In this document: positions 8,074 to 16,498 of the stretch, one piece after another
Numbering within the stretch: position 1 is the first letter of the stretch
How the letters are laid out: each line of letters starts with the position of its first letter
Source: Micromonospora echinospora
Lineage (GTDB): Bacteria > Actinomycetota > Actinomycetes > Mycobacteriales > Micromonosporaceae
Reading direction: 5' to 3'
Assembly (NCBI RefSeq): GCF_014203425.1
Contig: NZ_JACHJC010000001.1
Location: forward strand, 1,736,001-1,800,000
Length of the DNA stretch: 64,000 nt
Notes under the pieces: generated by a model
What the model saw: only the letters and a program-made list of their open reading frames with translations
What the model was told of the DNA's origin: nothing
Databases searched by the model: none
Position numbers and translations under genes: made by a program

Positions 8074-10703
8074 GATGCGAAGACCTCACTGTCGAGATCT
8101 TGGCGGAGAACCGAGACGTCCTCTGGCTCGTCGTCAGTCGCGGCAGGGAATACTCGCGAAAGGTCCGCCGCCAGATAATCATACTCAACCTCCACGTCAT
8201 TGCCCCGCATTGGCTTTGGGAATACGAGCGCGGCACCCCAGACCACTTTCGCGCCTTCGATGTTCAAATCTGCGCGATCTCTTCTGGTGGCCTTCGAAAG
8301 CGAATCGATGGGGTAGAGGAGGACCAGGCCCTTCTCGGGCTGTTGTCTCGAACGCTCATTCTGCAGGATGACACGGTTGATGTCAGTTAGCTTGCCGAGG
8401 TCCAGGTCTAGGCCCTCATCACGGGATCCGGTCAGGGTTTTGATGTCGGCGATATCGTCATTGCCGGACGCGGTCAAACGAGTGCGTACCACCGTACCGA
8501 CTACACTGCCGTCCGGAAGCTCTACCTGAGGTCGCTGGGCCTCTGGAGGGTCATCCGCGGGAGCGATTCCGAGCACGCCCACGTTCCATGTGCGAAGGCC
8601 GCCGGTTTCCATCCGCTTCGCGATGTATGCGGAGATCAGCGGTCCTGACGCATCGGTTGACTTCTCGTGGAAGCGATACGTTCCGACGAATCGGAGGATT
8701 CGTTCGCCCGGCACATTCCGCCACAACCTGCGGCTGGGGGGCATCGATCCATCCTGTTTGCCTTCTGCTGCGCTCGCTTCCAAGAGACGCATGACTGAAT
8801 CAGTGTTGTTGGAGTGCCATATCTTCGCCTTGTGGTCCGGACCAGCGGGGAAGTAACGACTCTCCACCAGGGCGCCCCCGTAGGCGGCGGCTGCGCGGAC
8901 GGCTGCCTTCTGCTTACTTGGTGCCGTTACCCGCATTTTTGGATGGCATCGTATGCGGACCGCCATTTCCAAGGGGGTCTTGTGCTCGACGAGGAGTCGA
9001 TCGATCTCGGACCGCATCTCCGCTTCTACGGTTGCTAGGTGAGTAAACCACCGACGCATCTCGGCCGGCATGTAAATGCGCGGAAGGTCTTTATATCCCG
9101 GCCGGTAACCGAACCACCGGCCCATCTGGAGCAATGTGTCGTATACGTCGCTGGATCTGACGAAGACACTGACGACTAGGCCCTCCAGGGTGAGGCCACG
9201 CGAAAGTGTGTTACCGCCAACTGCGATAACCGTCGCCGCGCCCGACTCGTAGTCGAGGCGGTTCGTGCTGCGATAGTGGTCCATGATTATCTTGGTGTCG
9301 TCAATCGCCTTCTCTAAAAATCTTACAGCTTCTGCAAAGCTTACTTCAGTCTCGCAGAGCTCATCGGCAGGTACGCGCCGAGTCTCGCTTTCCCAAAGCT
9401 CCCGCAGCTCTGCAGCCAACTCTCGGTCGCCGCACGCAACCTGCTCCGCGACTTCGTTCCGGAAATGCTCTAACGGAGCCTTATATGAGTCGTGTACTCT
9501 CGTATCAGAGTGGGCATGGATCAACATGGAGGAGTGGTCTGCGCGCGATGATCGTACTCGCCGCGCGGCGGTCGCCAGCCAGAACCAAAGAATTGCTCTG
9601 CGTAGCGATGGCGTGACTTGTGGCTCGAAGGCTGCGATTTCCGCCCTGCGCGACGGGCGCAAGTTGCCCACCTCTTTGTCGGGTATCTCCCTGATCATGT
9701 CGAGTCCGCCGGGCACGTCCGCAGGATCTTCTCCATCAAGCGGCGAGCGGCCAAAGAGCGTTTCAGGGCCTTGGTACTCTTCGTTCCTGGGCAAGCTCAG
9801 GATAAAGTCTTTCGGGTAAAAGCTTTCTCGGCCTGCTGGATCCGTGAGTAGATTCGCAAAAGGTGTAGCCGTATAGCCGACGTAGCAGACCCGCGGAAGT
9901 TGTTCGAGTACGCCGGCGATCAAAGGGTTTATGGTCTTCGTTGCTATTGTTGCCTGGTCCGCTTCATCGTCAATCAGGAGTGCCGGGCAGTTCTGGAGAT
10001 GGCTGTGTGCACTGGATAGCCACTCCTTCAGCTTGCGCAGCACAACTGCATTCTTCTTAACCACCAGTAGTAGGTGTTGATCTTTGGCGGCGAGGAGTGC
10101 TGCGGGGTTGGCCGGCGGAATGAAATCGTGTTCAGGTGTCGTGATCTGATGCCACAGTGTCGGATTTAAACGGACGAGGTCTCGGATGAGCCTGGCTTGA
10201 GTCTGGCGCCTGAGTGCATTATGGATGCCCGAGAGTACGATAAACATGCGGTAGCCGCGATCTGCGGCCTTGCAAGTAACGGCTGTGAAGTTGCTGGTTT
10301 TGCCGGATTGAACATGGCCGACCACGAGCCCACGCGAGTCGAACGCGGGAGTCGCTGGGTGATCCAGCATGGCGACGACCTTGTCGGACGCGTCGTCGAT
10401 CGCGTCGACGGCGTCCTGGTCAAGGGTCTTCTGCAGATGTGCTTTGAAGGCGGGCCAGTTGCGGTCGTCCTTGCGAGGGCCTGCGTACCACGGAGTGGCA
10501 TTTTCTCGCCCCAGACCCAAGGGCTCCTTGAGCTCTAGGATCTTCGTTGTCTCTACCTCATGCCGTTTGATCAGCTCATCAATGAGGTCCTCCGGGACGA
10601 AGAGGCTGCGGAGTTGCTGCGTGACTCGATGGGGTGGAGCGCTGTCCAGGAGGCTGCGATATGACTCCCATGCGCCGCTGATGCGGGGGTCACTCGTCGA
10701 CAT
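8070..10703 (-). CDS. Z1 domain superfamily II helicase/ATPase
   Basis: About 877 residues, first gene of the defence operon. Helicase motifs are clear: Walker A GHVQSGKTSNF, Walker B LLIDDEAD, motif III YTATPFAN, motif V GGNTLSRGLTLEG, and the Z1 signature QMGRWFGYRPGY. The C-terminal third is a less conserved accessory domain. ATG at 10703 is chosen because GGAG lies 6 bases upstream. A longer form starting at GTG 10835 adds 44 low-complexity residues and has only a poorly spaced AAGG. The predicted role is ATP-driven DNA translocation or strand separation for the nuclease partners. Direct repeats upstream may mark its promoter. Confidence 0.9.
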   Translation of the reverse strand: MSTSDPRISGAWESYRSLLDSAPPHRVTQQLRSLFVPEDLIDELIKRHEVETTKILELKEPLGLGRENATPWYAGPRKDDRNWPAFKAHLQKTLDQDAVDAIDDASDKVVAMLDHPATPAFDSRGLVVGHVQSGKTSNFTAVTCKAADRGYRMFIVLSGIHNALRRQTQARLIRDLVRLNPTLWHQITTPEHDFIPPANPAALLAAKDQHLLLVVKKNAVVLRKLKEWLSSAHSHLQNCPALLIDDEADQATIATKTINPLIAGVLEQLPRVCYVGYTATPFANLLTDPAGRESFYPKDFILSLPRNEEYQGPETLFGRSPLDGEDPADVPGGLDMIREIPDKEVGNLRPSRRAEIAAFEPQVTPSLRRAILWFWLATAARRVRSSRADHSSMLIHAHSDTRVHDSYKAPLEHFRNEVAEQVACGDRELAAELRELWESETRRVPADELCETEVSFAEAVRFLEKAIDDTKIIMDHYRSTNRLDYESGAATVIAVGGNTLSRGLTLEGLVVSVFVRSSDVYDTLLQMGRWFGYRPGYKDLPRIYMPAEMRRWFTHLATVEAEMRSEIDRLLVEHKTPLEMAVRIRCHPKMRVTAPSKQKAAVRAAAAYGGALVESRYFPAGPDHKAKIWHSNNTDSVMRLLEASAAEGKQDGSMPPSRRLWRNVPGERILRFVGTYRFHEKSTDASGPLISAYIAKRMETGGLRTWNVGVLGIAPADDPPEAQRPQVELPDGSVVGTVVRTRLTASGNDDIADIKTLTGSRDEGLDLDLGKLTDINRVILQNERSRQQPEKGLVLLYPIDSLSKATRRDRADLNIEGAKVVWGAALVFPKPMRGNDVEVEYDYLAADLSRVFPAATDDEPEDVSVLRQDLDSEVFAS

Positions 10704-10884
10704 CAAGCGCTCCGACCTGAGGGGCGCCTTGGCCAGCCGGGGAAGAGCGACGGCGTCATCACTTGTGGCCGGAGGGCGCGTAAGGATGAGCTTCCGTGAC
10801 CCTGCCGTCGGAGGCCCTGGCTGCGGGATCTTCACAGAGCCTTAGTAGCACTCGGATCGCTGGAGCGGAAGATGCGCTATCTGA

Positions 10885-10901
10885 ACGTTGCGGGACGTTG
10901 C
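10885..10901. promoter_or_regulatory. Short direct repeat upstream of the Z1 operon
   Basis: ACGTTGC occurs twice with a 3-base spacer (10885-10891 and 10895-10901), 182 bp upstream of the preferred Z1 start and 50 bp upstream of the alternative GTG. A regulator or RNA-polymerase-proximal operator is possible, but only the repeat itself is observed. Confidence 0.3.
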
Positions 10902-10945
10902 CTGGATGACCGATGGAGGCAGAGCAACTGCTCTATCCTTCTGTT

Positions 10946-11029
10946 GTCCCGGTTGGTAATCGCAGGGCCATGCACTTTGGCAACTGGTATCGGCGGAGAT
11001 CCGTAGACCTGTGGTAGGTCCCGGTTGGT
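10946..11029. repeat. 12-bp direct repeat upstream of the defence operon
   Basis: GTCCCGGTTGGT occurs at 10946-10957 and 11018-11029, 72 bp apart. It lies in the intergenic region ahead of the minus-strand operon. Two equal copies at roughly seven helical turns would suit cooperative repressor binding, which is speculation. Confidence 0.4.
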
Positions 11030-11286
11030 TGCTGCGGGGTGAGTCCGAGGGCTGGTTGCAGCGAGTTGAAGTGGCAGCGTGCGGTGGGTCCGGCATCGCT
11101 GCCACCGTCTACCGGTCGTCCGTTGAGACCGCCTCTTGGCCGATGCCCGGCTGGCGCCGGCGTGGACCGGGAGCGCCGGTGGGGAGCAGCGTCGAGGGCG
11201 GATCAAGTAGTAGGCGCAGCCAGCTGATTGGACGGTGCGGCTGTGCATCCAGCAGGCCTTGAGCGGCCGCTACCTGGTCCTCCGCG

Positions 11287-11673
11287 GTGGCTGCGAGAGG
11301 GGTGACCTGCGCGCTGTGGCAGGCCGACCTGCCGGACCAGAGATTCATGCGCGCAGGCGGGATCCAGCTTCTCGCAACGGTGGAGGTCACTGTCGATATC
11401 CCGAGACTCCGTCGTCGGCTGCTCGGTGACGAGGTGATCGTAGATAGCCGCCAGAAGCTTCCGTCACGCCGTCTGTCCCAAACTCGACACTCAGATGCGA
11501 TGCTGCGTCAGTGGCTCTCTGATGCGGCCTTGAACAGCGGTGCGCCCTTCTTGTGGGCTGAAGCCACCCGGTCGGTGCTCCGGCGTCGGTCGCCGGTAGG
11601 CGTTTTCATTCCGGGACTGGATCCTGCGTCCCGCGCCATCGGCCCAGTGTTAGCCGCAGGTGGAAGCGCCTAG
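11287..11673 (+). CDS. Doubtful hypothetical ORF, truncated by an old IS
   Basis: A 128-codon ORF from GTG 11287, predicted mixed alpha/beta with several Arg-rich stretches (RLRRRLLGDE, RSVLRRRSP). No family is recognised and no ribosome-binding site is evident. Its TAG stop at 11671-11673 coincides with the apparent left end of the decayed IS5-family element, so this may be the remains of a longer gene interrupted there. It may equally be a chance ORF. Confidence 0.25.
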   Translation: MAARGVTCALWQADLPDQRFMRAGGIQLLATVEVTVDIPRLRRRLLGDEVIVDSRQKLPSRRLSQTRHSDAMLRQWLSDAALNSGAPFLWAEATRSVLRRRSPVGVFIPGLDPASRAIGPVLAAGGSA

Positions 11674-11735
11674 AGCACATTCGTAAGTCGCCTTGGACTG
11701 GTGCGTGTACGGCGTGGCGGTGGTCGATGGATGAA

Positions 11736-11788
11736 GAGGTCTCCGGTAAGTGGGTTAGCGACAAGCAAACCTGAATACCGGAGACCTC
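11736..11788. promoter_or_regulatory. Inverted repeat abutting the transposase start (old copy)
   Basis: GAGGTCTCCGGT at 11736-11747 pairs perfectly with ACCGGAGACCTC at 11777-11788 across a 29-base loop, ending directly before GTG 11789. The same arms occur in the intact copy with a different loop. Confidence 0.7.
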
Positions 11789-11942
11789 GTGGCCAGCCTA
11801 GCGGCGGCGCGGCATCACCTAAGCGACGTCCAGTGGCGGCACCTGCCTCCATTGCTGCCCGCGGAGTCGTCGGTGGTGAAGGCCGTGCAAGTGGACCAGG
11901 GGGCAGATCATCGACGGCATCCGGTGGTGGGTACGCACCTGT

Positions 11943-11985
11943 GTGACGTGACGTGACGTGACGTGACGTGACGTGACGTGACGTG
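11943..11985. repeat. Pentanucleotide tandem repeat (GTGAC)x8
   Basis: Eight perfect GTGAC units at 11943-11982 plus a partial unit. They lie exactly where the older transposase would encode Arg-Asp-Val (cgt gac gtg) in its WRDVPA motif, so this looks like replication-slippage expansion inside a dead transposase gene. It is not a CRISPR array. Confidence 0.9.
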
Positions 11986-12061
11986 CCCGCGAACTAAGGC
12001 GTGTTTCGTAACTCGGGGTTGGCCGGTTGAAGTCACGGCGTGGCGGTGATCGATAACTGAA

Positions 12062-12115
12062 GAGGTCTCCGGTACTTGGTACAACGACCAAGAAGCACCA
12101 TGCACCGGAGACCTC
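12062..12115. promoter_or_regulatory. Inverted repeat abutting the transposase start (intact copy)
   Basis: GAGGTCTCCGGT at 12062-12073 pairs with ACCGGAGACCTC at 12104-12115 across a 30-base loop, and the GTG start follows at 12116. In read-through transcripts this stem-loop would occlude the start region. That would suit the protection known from other IS elements against transposase expression driven by outside promoters. Confidence 0.7.
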
Positions 12116-13009
12116 GTGGCCACCTTAGCGGTGACGAGGCGGCATGACCTGACTGACGCGCAGTGGGCTGTCCTGGCCCCGTTGCTGCCTGCTGCGTCGT
12201 CTACCGGTCGGCCGCCGAAGTGGGAGAAACGGCAGCTCATCGACGGGATTCGGTGGCGGATCCGGATCGGTGCGCCGTGGCGAGACGTGCCAGCGGAGTA
12301 CGCGCCCTGGCCGACGATCTACGGACTGTTCCGTCGGTGGCAGCGCGATGGCACGTGGGACCGAATCTTGTCAGCGTTGCAGGCGCAGGGCGACGCCCGG
12401 GGACGCATCGACTGGACGGTCAGCGTGGACTCGATGACCAGTCGCGCTCACCAGCACGCCGCAGGTGCCCGCACCGACGGTCATCTGCAGAAGGAACCAC
12501 CCGGCGGGGTTCATGACGAGCCGGCCGATCACGGGCTGGGCCGCTCCCGTGGCGGGCTGACGACCAAGACGCATCTGGCCTGTGAGCAGGGCCAGAAAGT
12601 CTTGTCCCTGATCGTCACCGCCGGGCATCGCGGGGACAGCCCGCAGTTCATCCCGGTCCTGCGCCGCATCCGCGTGAACCGCCTCGGTGTCGGCCGGGCC
12701 AGGACCAGACCGATGCTGGTGCTGGCCGACAAGGCCTACACCAGCCGCGCCAACCGCAGATACCTGCGCTCTCGCGGGATCCGGGCGTGCATCCCGAGCA
12801 AGAAAGACCAGGACGCCCACCGCAAAGCCAAAGGCTCCCACGGCGGGCGCCCACCGGCGTTCGACCCGCAGCTCTACCGGCTACGCCACGCTGTCGAGAA
12901 CGGCATCAACAGGCTCAAACGCCACCGCGGCGTCGCCACCCGCTATGACAAGTTGGCCGTCCGGTTCCACGCCGTCCTGACCATCACCATCATCACCGAA
13001 TGGCTCTGA
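12116..13009 (+). CDS. IS5-family transposase (DDE)
   Basis: 297 residues from GTG 12116. An N-terminal helical DNA-binding region ([34 protein letters not shown]) is followed by an RNase H-fold catalytic domain. DDE residues are Asp105 in VSVDSM, Asp205 in VLADKAYTS, and Glu261 in [12 protein letters not shown] with the usual downstream Lys/Arg signature. It is full length and apparently active. A single frame covers the whole protein, so no programmed frameshift is needed. Confidence 0.95.
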   Translation: MATLAVTRRHDLTDAQWAVLAPLLPAASSTGRPPKWEKRQLIDGIRWRIRIGAPWRDVPAEYAPWPTIYGLFRRWQRDGTWDRILSALQAQGDARGRIDWTVSVDSMTSRAHQHAAGARTDGHLQKEPPGGVHDEPADHGLGRSRGGLTTKTHLACEQGQKVLSLIVTAGHRGDSPQFIPVLRRIRVNRLGVGRARTRPMLVLADKAYTSRANRRYLRSRGIRACIPSKKDQDAHRKAKGSHGGRPPAFDPQLYRLRHAVENGINRLKRHRGVATRYDKLAVRFHAVLTITIITEWL

Positions 13010-13029
13010 CCGGCTTATGAAACACGCCT

Positions 13030-13362
13030 TAAGCCCCCATGGCAAACGTTGTATCGGTGGTTCCGCCGGTGGCAGCGTGATGGCGCCTGGCTCGGATCCT
13101 GGCCGGGATGCGAGCTGCCGCCGATGCGGCCGGGCGCATCGACTGGAGCGTCAGCGTCGACTCCACGATCAGCTGCGCCATCAACACGCGGCCGGTGCCC
13201 GTCGTGACGGGCGCCAGCAGAAGAACCACCGGGTGGGATCTACGCGAGCCTGCCGATCATGCGCTGGGCCGTTCGCGGGGCGGATGGACCACCAAGACAC
13301 ACCTTGCCTGCGAAGAGGGCCGCAAGGTCCTGGCCACCGTCGTCACGGCCGGGCCCACCTGA
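13030..13362 (+). pseudogene. Decayed IS5-family element, right part (transposase fragment)
   Basis: Continues the older transposase after the nested element: KPPWQTLYRWFRRWQ, then after a frame disruption VSVDSTISCAINTRP with the first Asp, and [20 protein letters not shown]. It ends near 13362 before the second Asp and Glu, so the old copy is also truncated on its right side and cannot be active. Confidence 0.85.
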
Positions 13363-13385
13363 CGGCAGTCGCTTCGCGAGGACGA

Positions 13386-14285
13386 TCAGACGAGATCAGC
13401 AAATGGCTTCCAGTGTGGACTGTGTTCGCTCTGCGCCAATGACCGCAATCGCTTGGCGAACTCGGCCGCAACACTCGCCGAACTTGCGAGAAGCGGCGTG
13501 GCAGCAGCGATCATTTTGAGCTCGCGGGCTTCTCGCAGAAGGGGCCAGTTGCGGTCGGACATCACGTCGTATTCGTACGCCTCGGCGAGCGCCCGATGCG
13601 CCCCGGTCTTTCCGAAGCGGGCCTCGCCCACAGCTACCGCTGCCAGGTCCACCTGCCAAGGCCCAAGACAAGTGGCGTCGAAGTCGCAGAGCAGGATGCC
13701 GCACGATGCGTCCCGGAGCAGGTTGCCGACGTGTGCGTCCCCGTGGATGAGTGACTGCTCCACGCGTTGGTTGAGATCGGCGACCTGCGGCTCCAAGCGG
13801 TCGCACCACGTCATCAAGTAGTCGTGGTCCTCTGCGCTCAACCCGTCGGCATCTGCCAGGCGTCGACGCGCGTCCCCGATCGGATCCCAGTGGGCCAGCG
13901 GGAAGGGCGGGGGTCCGAGCGCATGAAACCGCCGCAGTGCCGAGCCGAGGTCATCCACCGTGGGAGCAGGCACGGCCGGCGGCACGTAGGTCCACACAGA
14001 GGCCACCAAGCCGGCGGCCTCAGCCGGTTGCGTCACGCCCGGTGCCAGCCGGATCGTCGGTGCGCCCAGCTCGGCGAACCATCGCGCCAGTTGAACGACC
14101 TTTGTCACCCGGTCCTGGAGCCGGTGGGTTCGTGCGATCCGGATGACGAGCCCCGCGCCAGGCAACGCGAACACGGCGTTGTTGGTGAGCCGCAGGAGCC
14201 GGGCATCTTGGATCGGCACGTCAAGACTGGCCGCGATCTCCCGCATGGCACAGGTCATCGCCTCTTCCGAGAACCGTCCGCTCAT
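13386..14285 (-). CDS. Aminoglycoside-phosphotransferase-fold kinase (APH family)
   Basis: 299 residues with the protein-kinase-like APH fold: an N-terminal lobe (LPGAGLVIRIARTH), the catalytic loop HGDAHVGNLL, and the metal-binding LCDFDAT. Its substrate is unknown, and such proteins phosphorylate very diverse small molecules. The start overlaps the stop of the XRE/TPR regulator by 4 bp, a recurrent actinobacterial pairing, so the kinase is probably part of that regulator's circuit and not a dedicated resistance gene. The last about 20 codons are lower in GC, next to the island edge. Confidence 0.85.
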   Translation of the reverse strand: MSGRFSEEAMTCAMREIAASLDVPIQDARLLRLTNNAVFALPGAGLVIRIARTHRLQDRVTKVVQLARWFAELGAPTIRLAPGVTQPAEAAGLVASVWTYVPPAVPAPTVDDLGSALRRFHALGPPPFPLAHWDPIGDARRRLADADGLSAEDHDYLMTWCDRLEPQVADLNQRVEQSLIHGDAHVGNLLRDASCGILLCDFDATCLGPWQVDLAAVAVGEARFGKTGAHRALAEAYEYDVMSDRNWPLLREARELKMIAAATPLLASSASVAAEFAKRLRSLAQSEHSPHWKPFADLV

Positions 14286-15718
14286 ACCGTCGCCGCCGCC
14301 CGGGCGATGAGTGTCCGCTCGAAATCGGCAACCGCGGGAAGGTGACGGTGCCGCCCGAGGTCACGACGCAGATTGACAACTCGATCAACGACGCGCCTGG
14401 AACTCAACGCTCGCGACTGTTCGACCACACGAACGCCGACACTGACGGCCCGATCAGGCTCGTCGGCGAGGAAGAGCGCGCTGCACAGTCCGACCTCGTT
14501 CAGGACCATGCTGCGGATGTTCGCTGGGCCGAAGGCGACAATCGCGTCCTCGACGCTCTGCACAGCCTGTGCCGTATGAGTGCCGACCTGGCGGGCCATG
14601 TCCCGGTATACGCGACCGTACTGCGCGAGCAGCTCGCCACGGTCGTAGAAGGCCATCCAGGCCGGCTCACGCTCGGGATCCACACACTCGAACTGATCAC
14701 TCGCCCGGCCGAGGAGGGCCAGCGCGCTTCGGTGGTCGCCGAGTGCGGCGGTTGAGGCGGCCTCCGCGCCCCAGAGCAGCGCCTTCACCGCCGGGGTTGC
14801 CCGGGATCCCAGCTCAGCGTGTGCCAGCCGCAAAGCGGCCAGAGCGTCCTGGTTGTGCCGAAGGTGTTGCAGTTGCTTGGCCTGCGAATAGCGGATCAGG
14901 GCCGCCAGCGGAGCGTCGTCACCGGACATCGCGGCCCGCTCGCCGGCGGCGAAATGCCGCTGAGCGTCCGCGTGTCGGCCGGCGTCGAGTGCGGTCCAGC
15001 CGGCCAACTGTCGAGCCGCCGCGATGGCCGCGACCAAGCGGGGTGTCAGCCCGGGCCAGTGTGACCAGTCGAGCATGCGGTACACCGACTCCGCGAACCG
15101 GGCGACCTCCCGATAGAGCAGACCGCCACCGCATTCGTAGTCGACCGACCGGTAGAGCTCCAGCACCGCATTGAGCCGAGTCACGTCCGCGCTGCCGATG
15201 CGGCGAGGACGGGGATCCTCAGTGGCTCCGACCAGCCCGGCTCCCGCCGACACCGCCGCGATGCCGGCCAGGAGGGTTCGCCGGCCCAGGTCTGGTGCCG
15301 CGCGGCTCCCGTCGGCCCGAGCGCTGACCGGGGAGTCTGGACCGACGGCGAACCAGAGAGATCCCGGCGGGATGCGGAGCACGATCGCCCAATGCGCCAG
15401 CCGGTCGAGATGCACCAGGGCGGGGCCGTTCTCGATCCGGCTCAACTGCGCCTGCGTGATCCCCAGCCACCCCGCGACGACGCTCTGCGGCAACGGGTTC
15501 CGCCCGTGGTACGGGTGGTGGCGGTACGCCCGGATCACCTGCCCGAGGTGCCGTCCGGCCAGCGCCGCCCGGAGCGGCTCATGGTCCCAGAACGAGTCGG
15601 GTACCGCGGGCGGCGTGCTGAGGCGGTCGCGCTCGGCGGCCTGACACGGCGCGCAGCGTCCCGTGTCGTTGTCGCGCGCCAAGCGCCCGCCGCAGCGGGG
15701 GCAGTTCGCAGGTGTCAC
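14282..15718 (-). CDS. XRE-type helix-turn-helix regulator with zinc ribbon and TPR-like domain
   Basis: About 478 residues. The N-terminus has a CPRCGG...CAPCQ zinc ribbon. A helix-turn-helix follows (QSVVAGWLGITQAQLSRIENG), then a twin-Arg/hydrophobic stretch RRTLLAGIAAVSAGAG, then a long alpha-helical TPR-like C-terminus that would sense a ligand or partner. GTG 15718 is chosen because AGG lies upstream and the zinc ribbon begins at once. It overlaps the phosphotransferase gene and is divergent from the small-protein cluster at 16029, which it probably controls. Confidence 0.85.
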   Translation of the reverse strand: MTPANCPRCGGRLARDNDTGRCAPCQAAERDRLSTPPAVPDSFWDHEPLRAALAGRHLGQVIRAYRHHPYHGRNPLPQSVVAGWLGITQAQLSRIENGPALVHLDRLAHWAIVLRIPPGSLWFAVGPDSPVSARADGSRAAPDLGRRTLLAGIAAVSAGAGLVGATEDPRPRRIGSADVTRLNAVLELYRSVDYECGGGLLYREVARFAESVYRMLDWSHWPGLTPRLVAAIAAARQLAGWTALDAGRHADAQRHFAAGERAAMSGDDAPLAALIRYSQAKQLQHLRHNQDALAALRLAHAELGSRATPAVKALLWGAEAASTAALGDHRSALALLGRASDQFECVDPEREPAWMAFYDRGELLAQYGRVYRDMARQVGTHTAQAVQSVEDAIVAFGPANIRSMVLNEVGLCSALFLADEPDRAVSVGVRVVEQSRALSSRRVVDRVVNLRRDLGRHRHLPAVADFERTLIARAAATV

Positions 15719-16028
15719 CGGCAACCTCGCCGTTCTCGGAGAACCTGTGTCCGAAGTCGAGCCTAGCCATTCAACCCGTTTCGGAGCGGCCCGGTATACG
15801 CACCGTGCATATCGCCGGATGTCTCGCGGCGGTGACCGAGCGTATGCGGTGTGTGCATGACGACCACGATCATCAGGGCATGCGGCTCCTGTCGGGAAGG
15901 ACCGAGAGTCGGCGCATGGCCCGGGGCGGGTGCCGGGCTCCGGTGGAACCGTGTCCCCGATCGCGGCTCCCGCCGTCCCCGCCCGCTCCGGCGCCACTCC
16001 ACGAGAACCGACCCGGAGGCGCCAGCCG
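15719..16028. promoter_or_regulatory. Divergent promoter region
   Basis: 310 bp between the XRE regulator (minus) and the small-protein cluster (plus). It contains imperfect palindromic tracts such as GTATACGCACC...GTGCATAT and GCGTATGCGGTG. GGAGG at 16015-16019 is the ribosome-binding site of the next gene. No certain -35/-10 pair was identified. Confidence 0.4.
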
Positions 16029-16259
16029 ATGTCCGCCGTACTCGCCGATTTCCCCGTCCTCACCCCGGTCACCGACGAGGATCTGCTCGTCGCCGCGCTG
16101 GCCGTGCGCGTACATGTGCCTGAGCACTGGCCGCAGGGACCGCTGTGCCGCAGCGAGCGCGTCCCGTACCCCTGCCGGCTGGCCCGGTGGGGGAGGGCGA
16201 CGCTCGCCGCGGCCGGGTTGCCCGACGACGCCGTGGCGGCCGGGATGGTGGCGTCGTGA
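16029..16259 (+). CDS. Small CR/PCRL cysteine protein, paralogue A
   Basis: 76 residues, ATG at 16029 with GGAGG 9 bases upstream. It has the pattern VTDEDLLVAALAVRVHV-W-G followed by CR, PCRL, RWGR and GL, shared with the proteins at 46850-47416 and 56075-56386. Two conserved Cys and an invariant RWGR suggest a small metal- or nucleic-acid-binding fold, but no known family is recognised. It is coupled to the DivIVA-like gene by an overlapping GTGA. Confidence 0.7.
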   Translation: MSAVLADFPVLTPVTDEDLLVAALAVRVHVPEHWPQGPLCRSERVPYPCRLARWGRATLAAAGLPDDAVAAGMVAS

Positions 16260-16498
16260 TCTACGTGACCGGGGAGCGGGTGCAGGCGTACCAGGTGCGC
16301 AGCGCCGTCTTCGACACCCGCTGGCGCGGGCTGGACCCGGTGCAGGTGCACGACTACCTGCGTCGGGTCGCCGACGAGATGGACCGCCTGCACCGGGAAC
16401 TGACCACCGCGCGCACCGAATCGGAGCGCGTCCGTCAGGCCCTCCGGCAGTGGCAGTCCCGCCACAACGGCTGCCGGCGACGCGGCCACGATGGCTGA
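16256..16498 (+). CDS. DivIVA-domain small protein
   Basis: 80 residues from GTG 16256, overlapping the previous stop. FDTRWRGLDPVQVHDYLRRVADEMDRLHREL is typical of the DivIVA N-terminal membrane-association and coiled-coil region, followed by a coiled coil (TTARTESERVRQALRQW) and a basic tail. It lacks the long second coiled coil of true polar-growth DivIVA/Wag31, so it may be an adaptor, not a polarity determinant. Confidence 0.75.
   Translation: MIYVTGERVQAYQVRSAVFDTRWRGLDPVQVHDYLRRVADEMDRLHRELTTARTESERVRQALRQWQSRHNGCRRRGHDG

Larger units (their letters stand above)
10836..11286. other. Intergenic region ahead of the defence operon
   Basis: No convincing coding region on either strand. 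Besides the two direct repeats listed separately, nothing structured was found. It must contain the promoter of the Z1-led operon. Confidence 0.4.
11673..11996 (+). pseudogene. Decayed IS5-family element, left part (transposase 5' fragment)
   Basis: The sequence parallels the left end of the intact element at 11997: TTCGTAA near the tip, a shared GGCGTGGCGGT, the same 12-bp inverted repeat, then a GTG start at 11789 with a VASLAAARHHLSDVQWRHL-type N-terminus. The frame is broken and the copy is interrupted at 11996 by the younger element. The rest continues at 13030. The flank CTAG at 11670-11673 would suit an IS5-type target. Confidence 0.75.
11997..13029 (+). mobile_element. Intact IS5-family insertion sequence
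   Basis: A 1033-bp element bounded by near-perfect terminal inverted repeats: AGGCGTGTTTCGTAA on the left, TTATGAAACACGCCT on the right, 14 of 15 matching. TA dinucleotides at 11995-11996 and 13030-13031 look like a target duplication. It carries one transposase gene. It sits inside an older decayed relative whose two halves read across the insertion (RDVPAN before, KPPWQTLYRWFRRWQ after), which fixes the element ends independently. Confidence 0.9.

Noticed and set aside
11943..11985. CRISPR-like repeat
   Set aside because: Uniform 5-bp unit without spacers; it is a microsatellite in a dead transposase.
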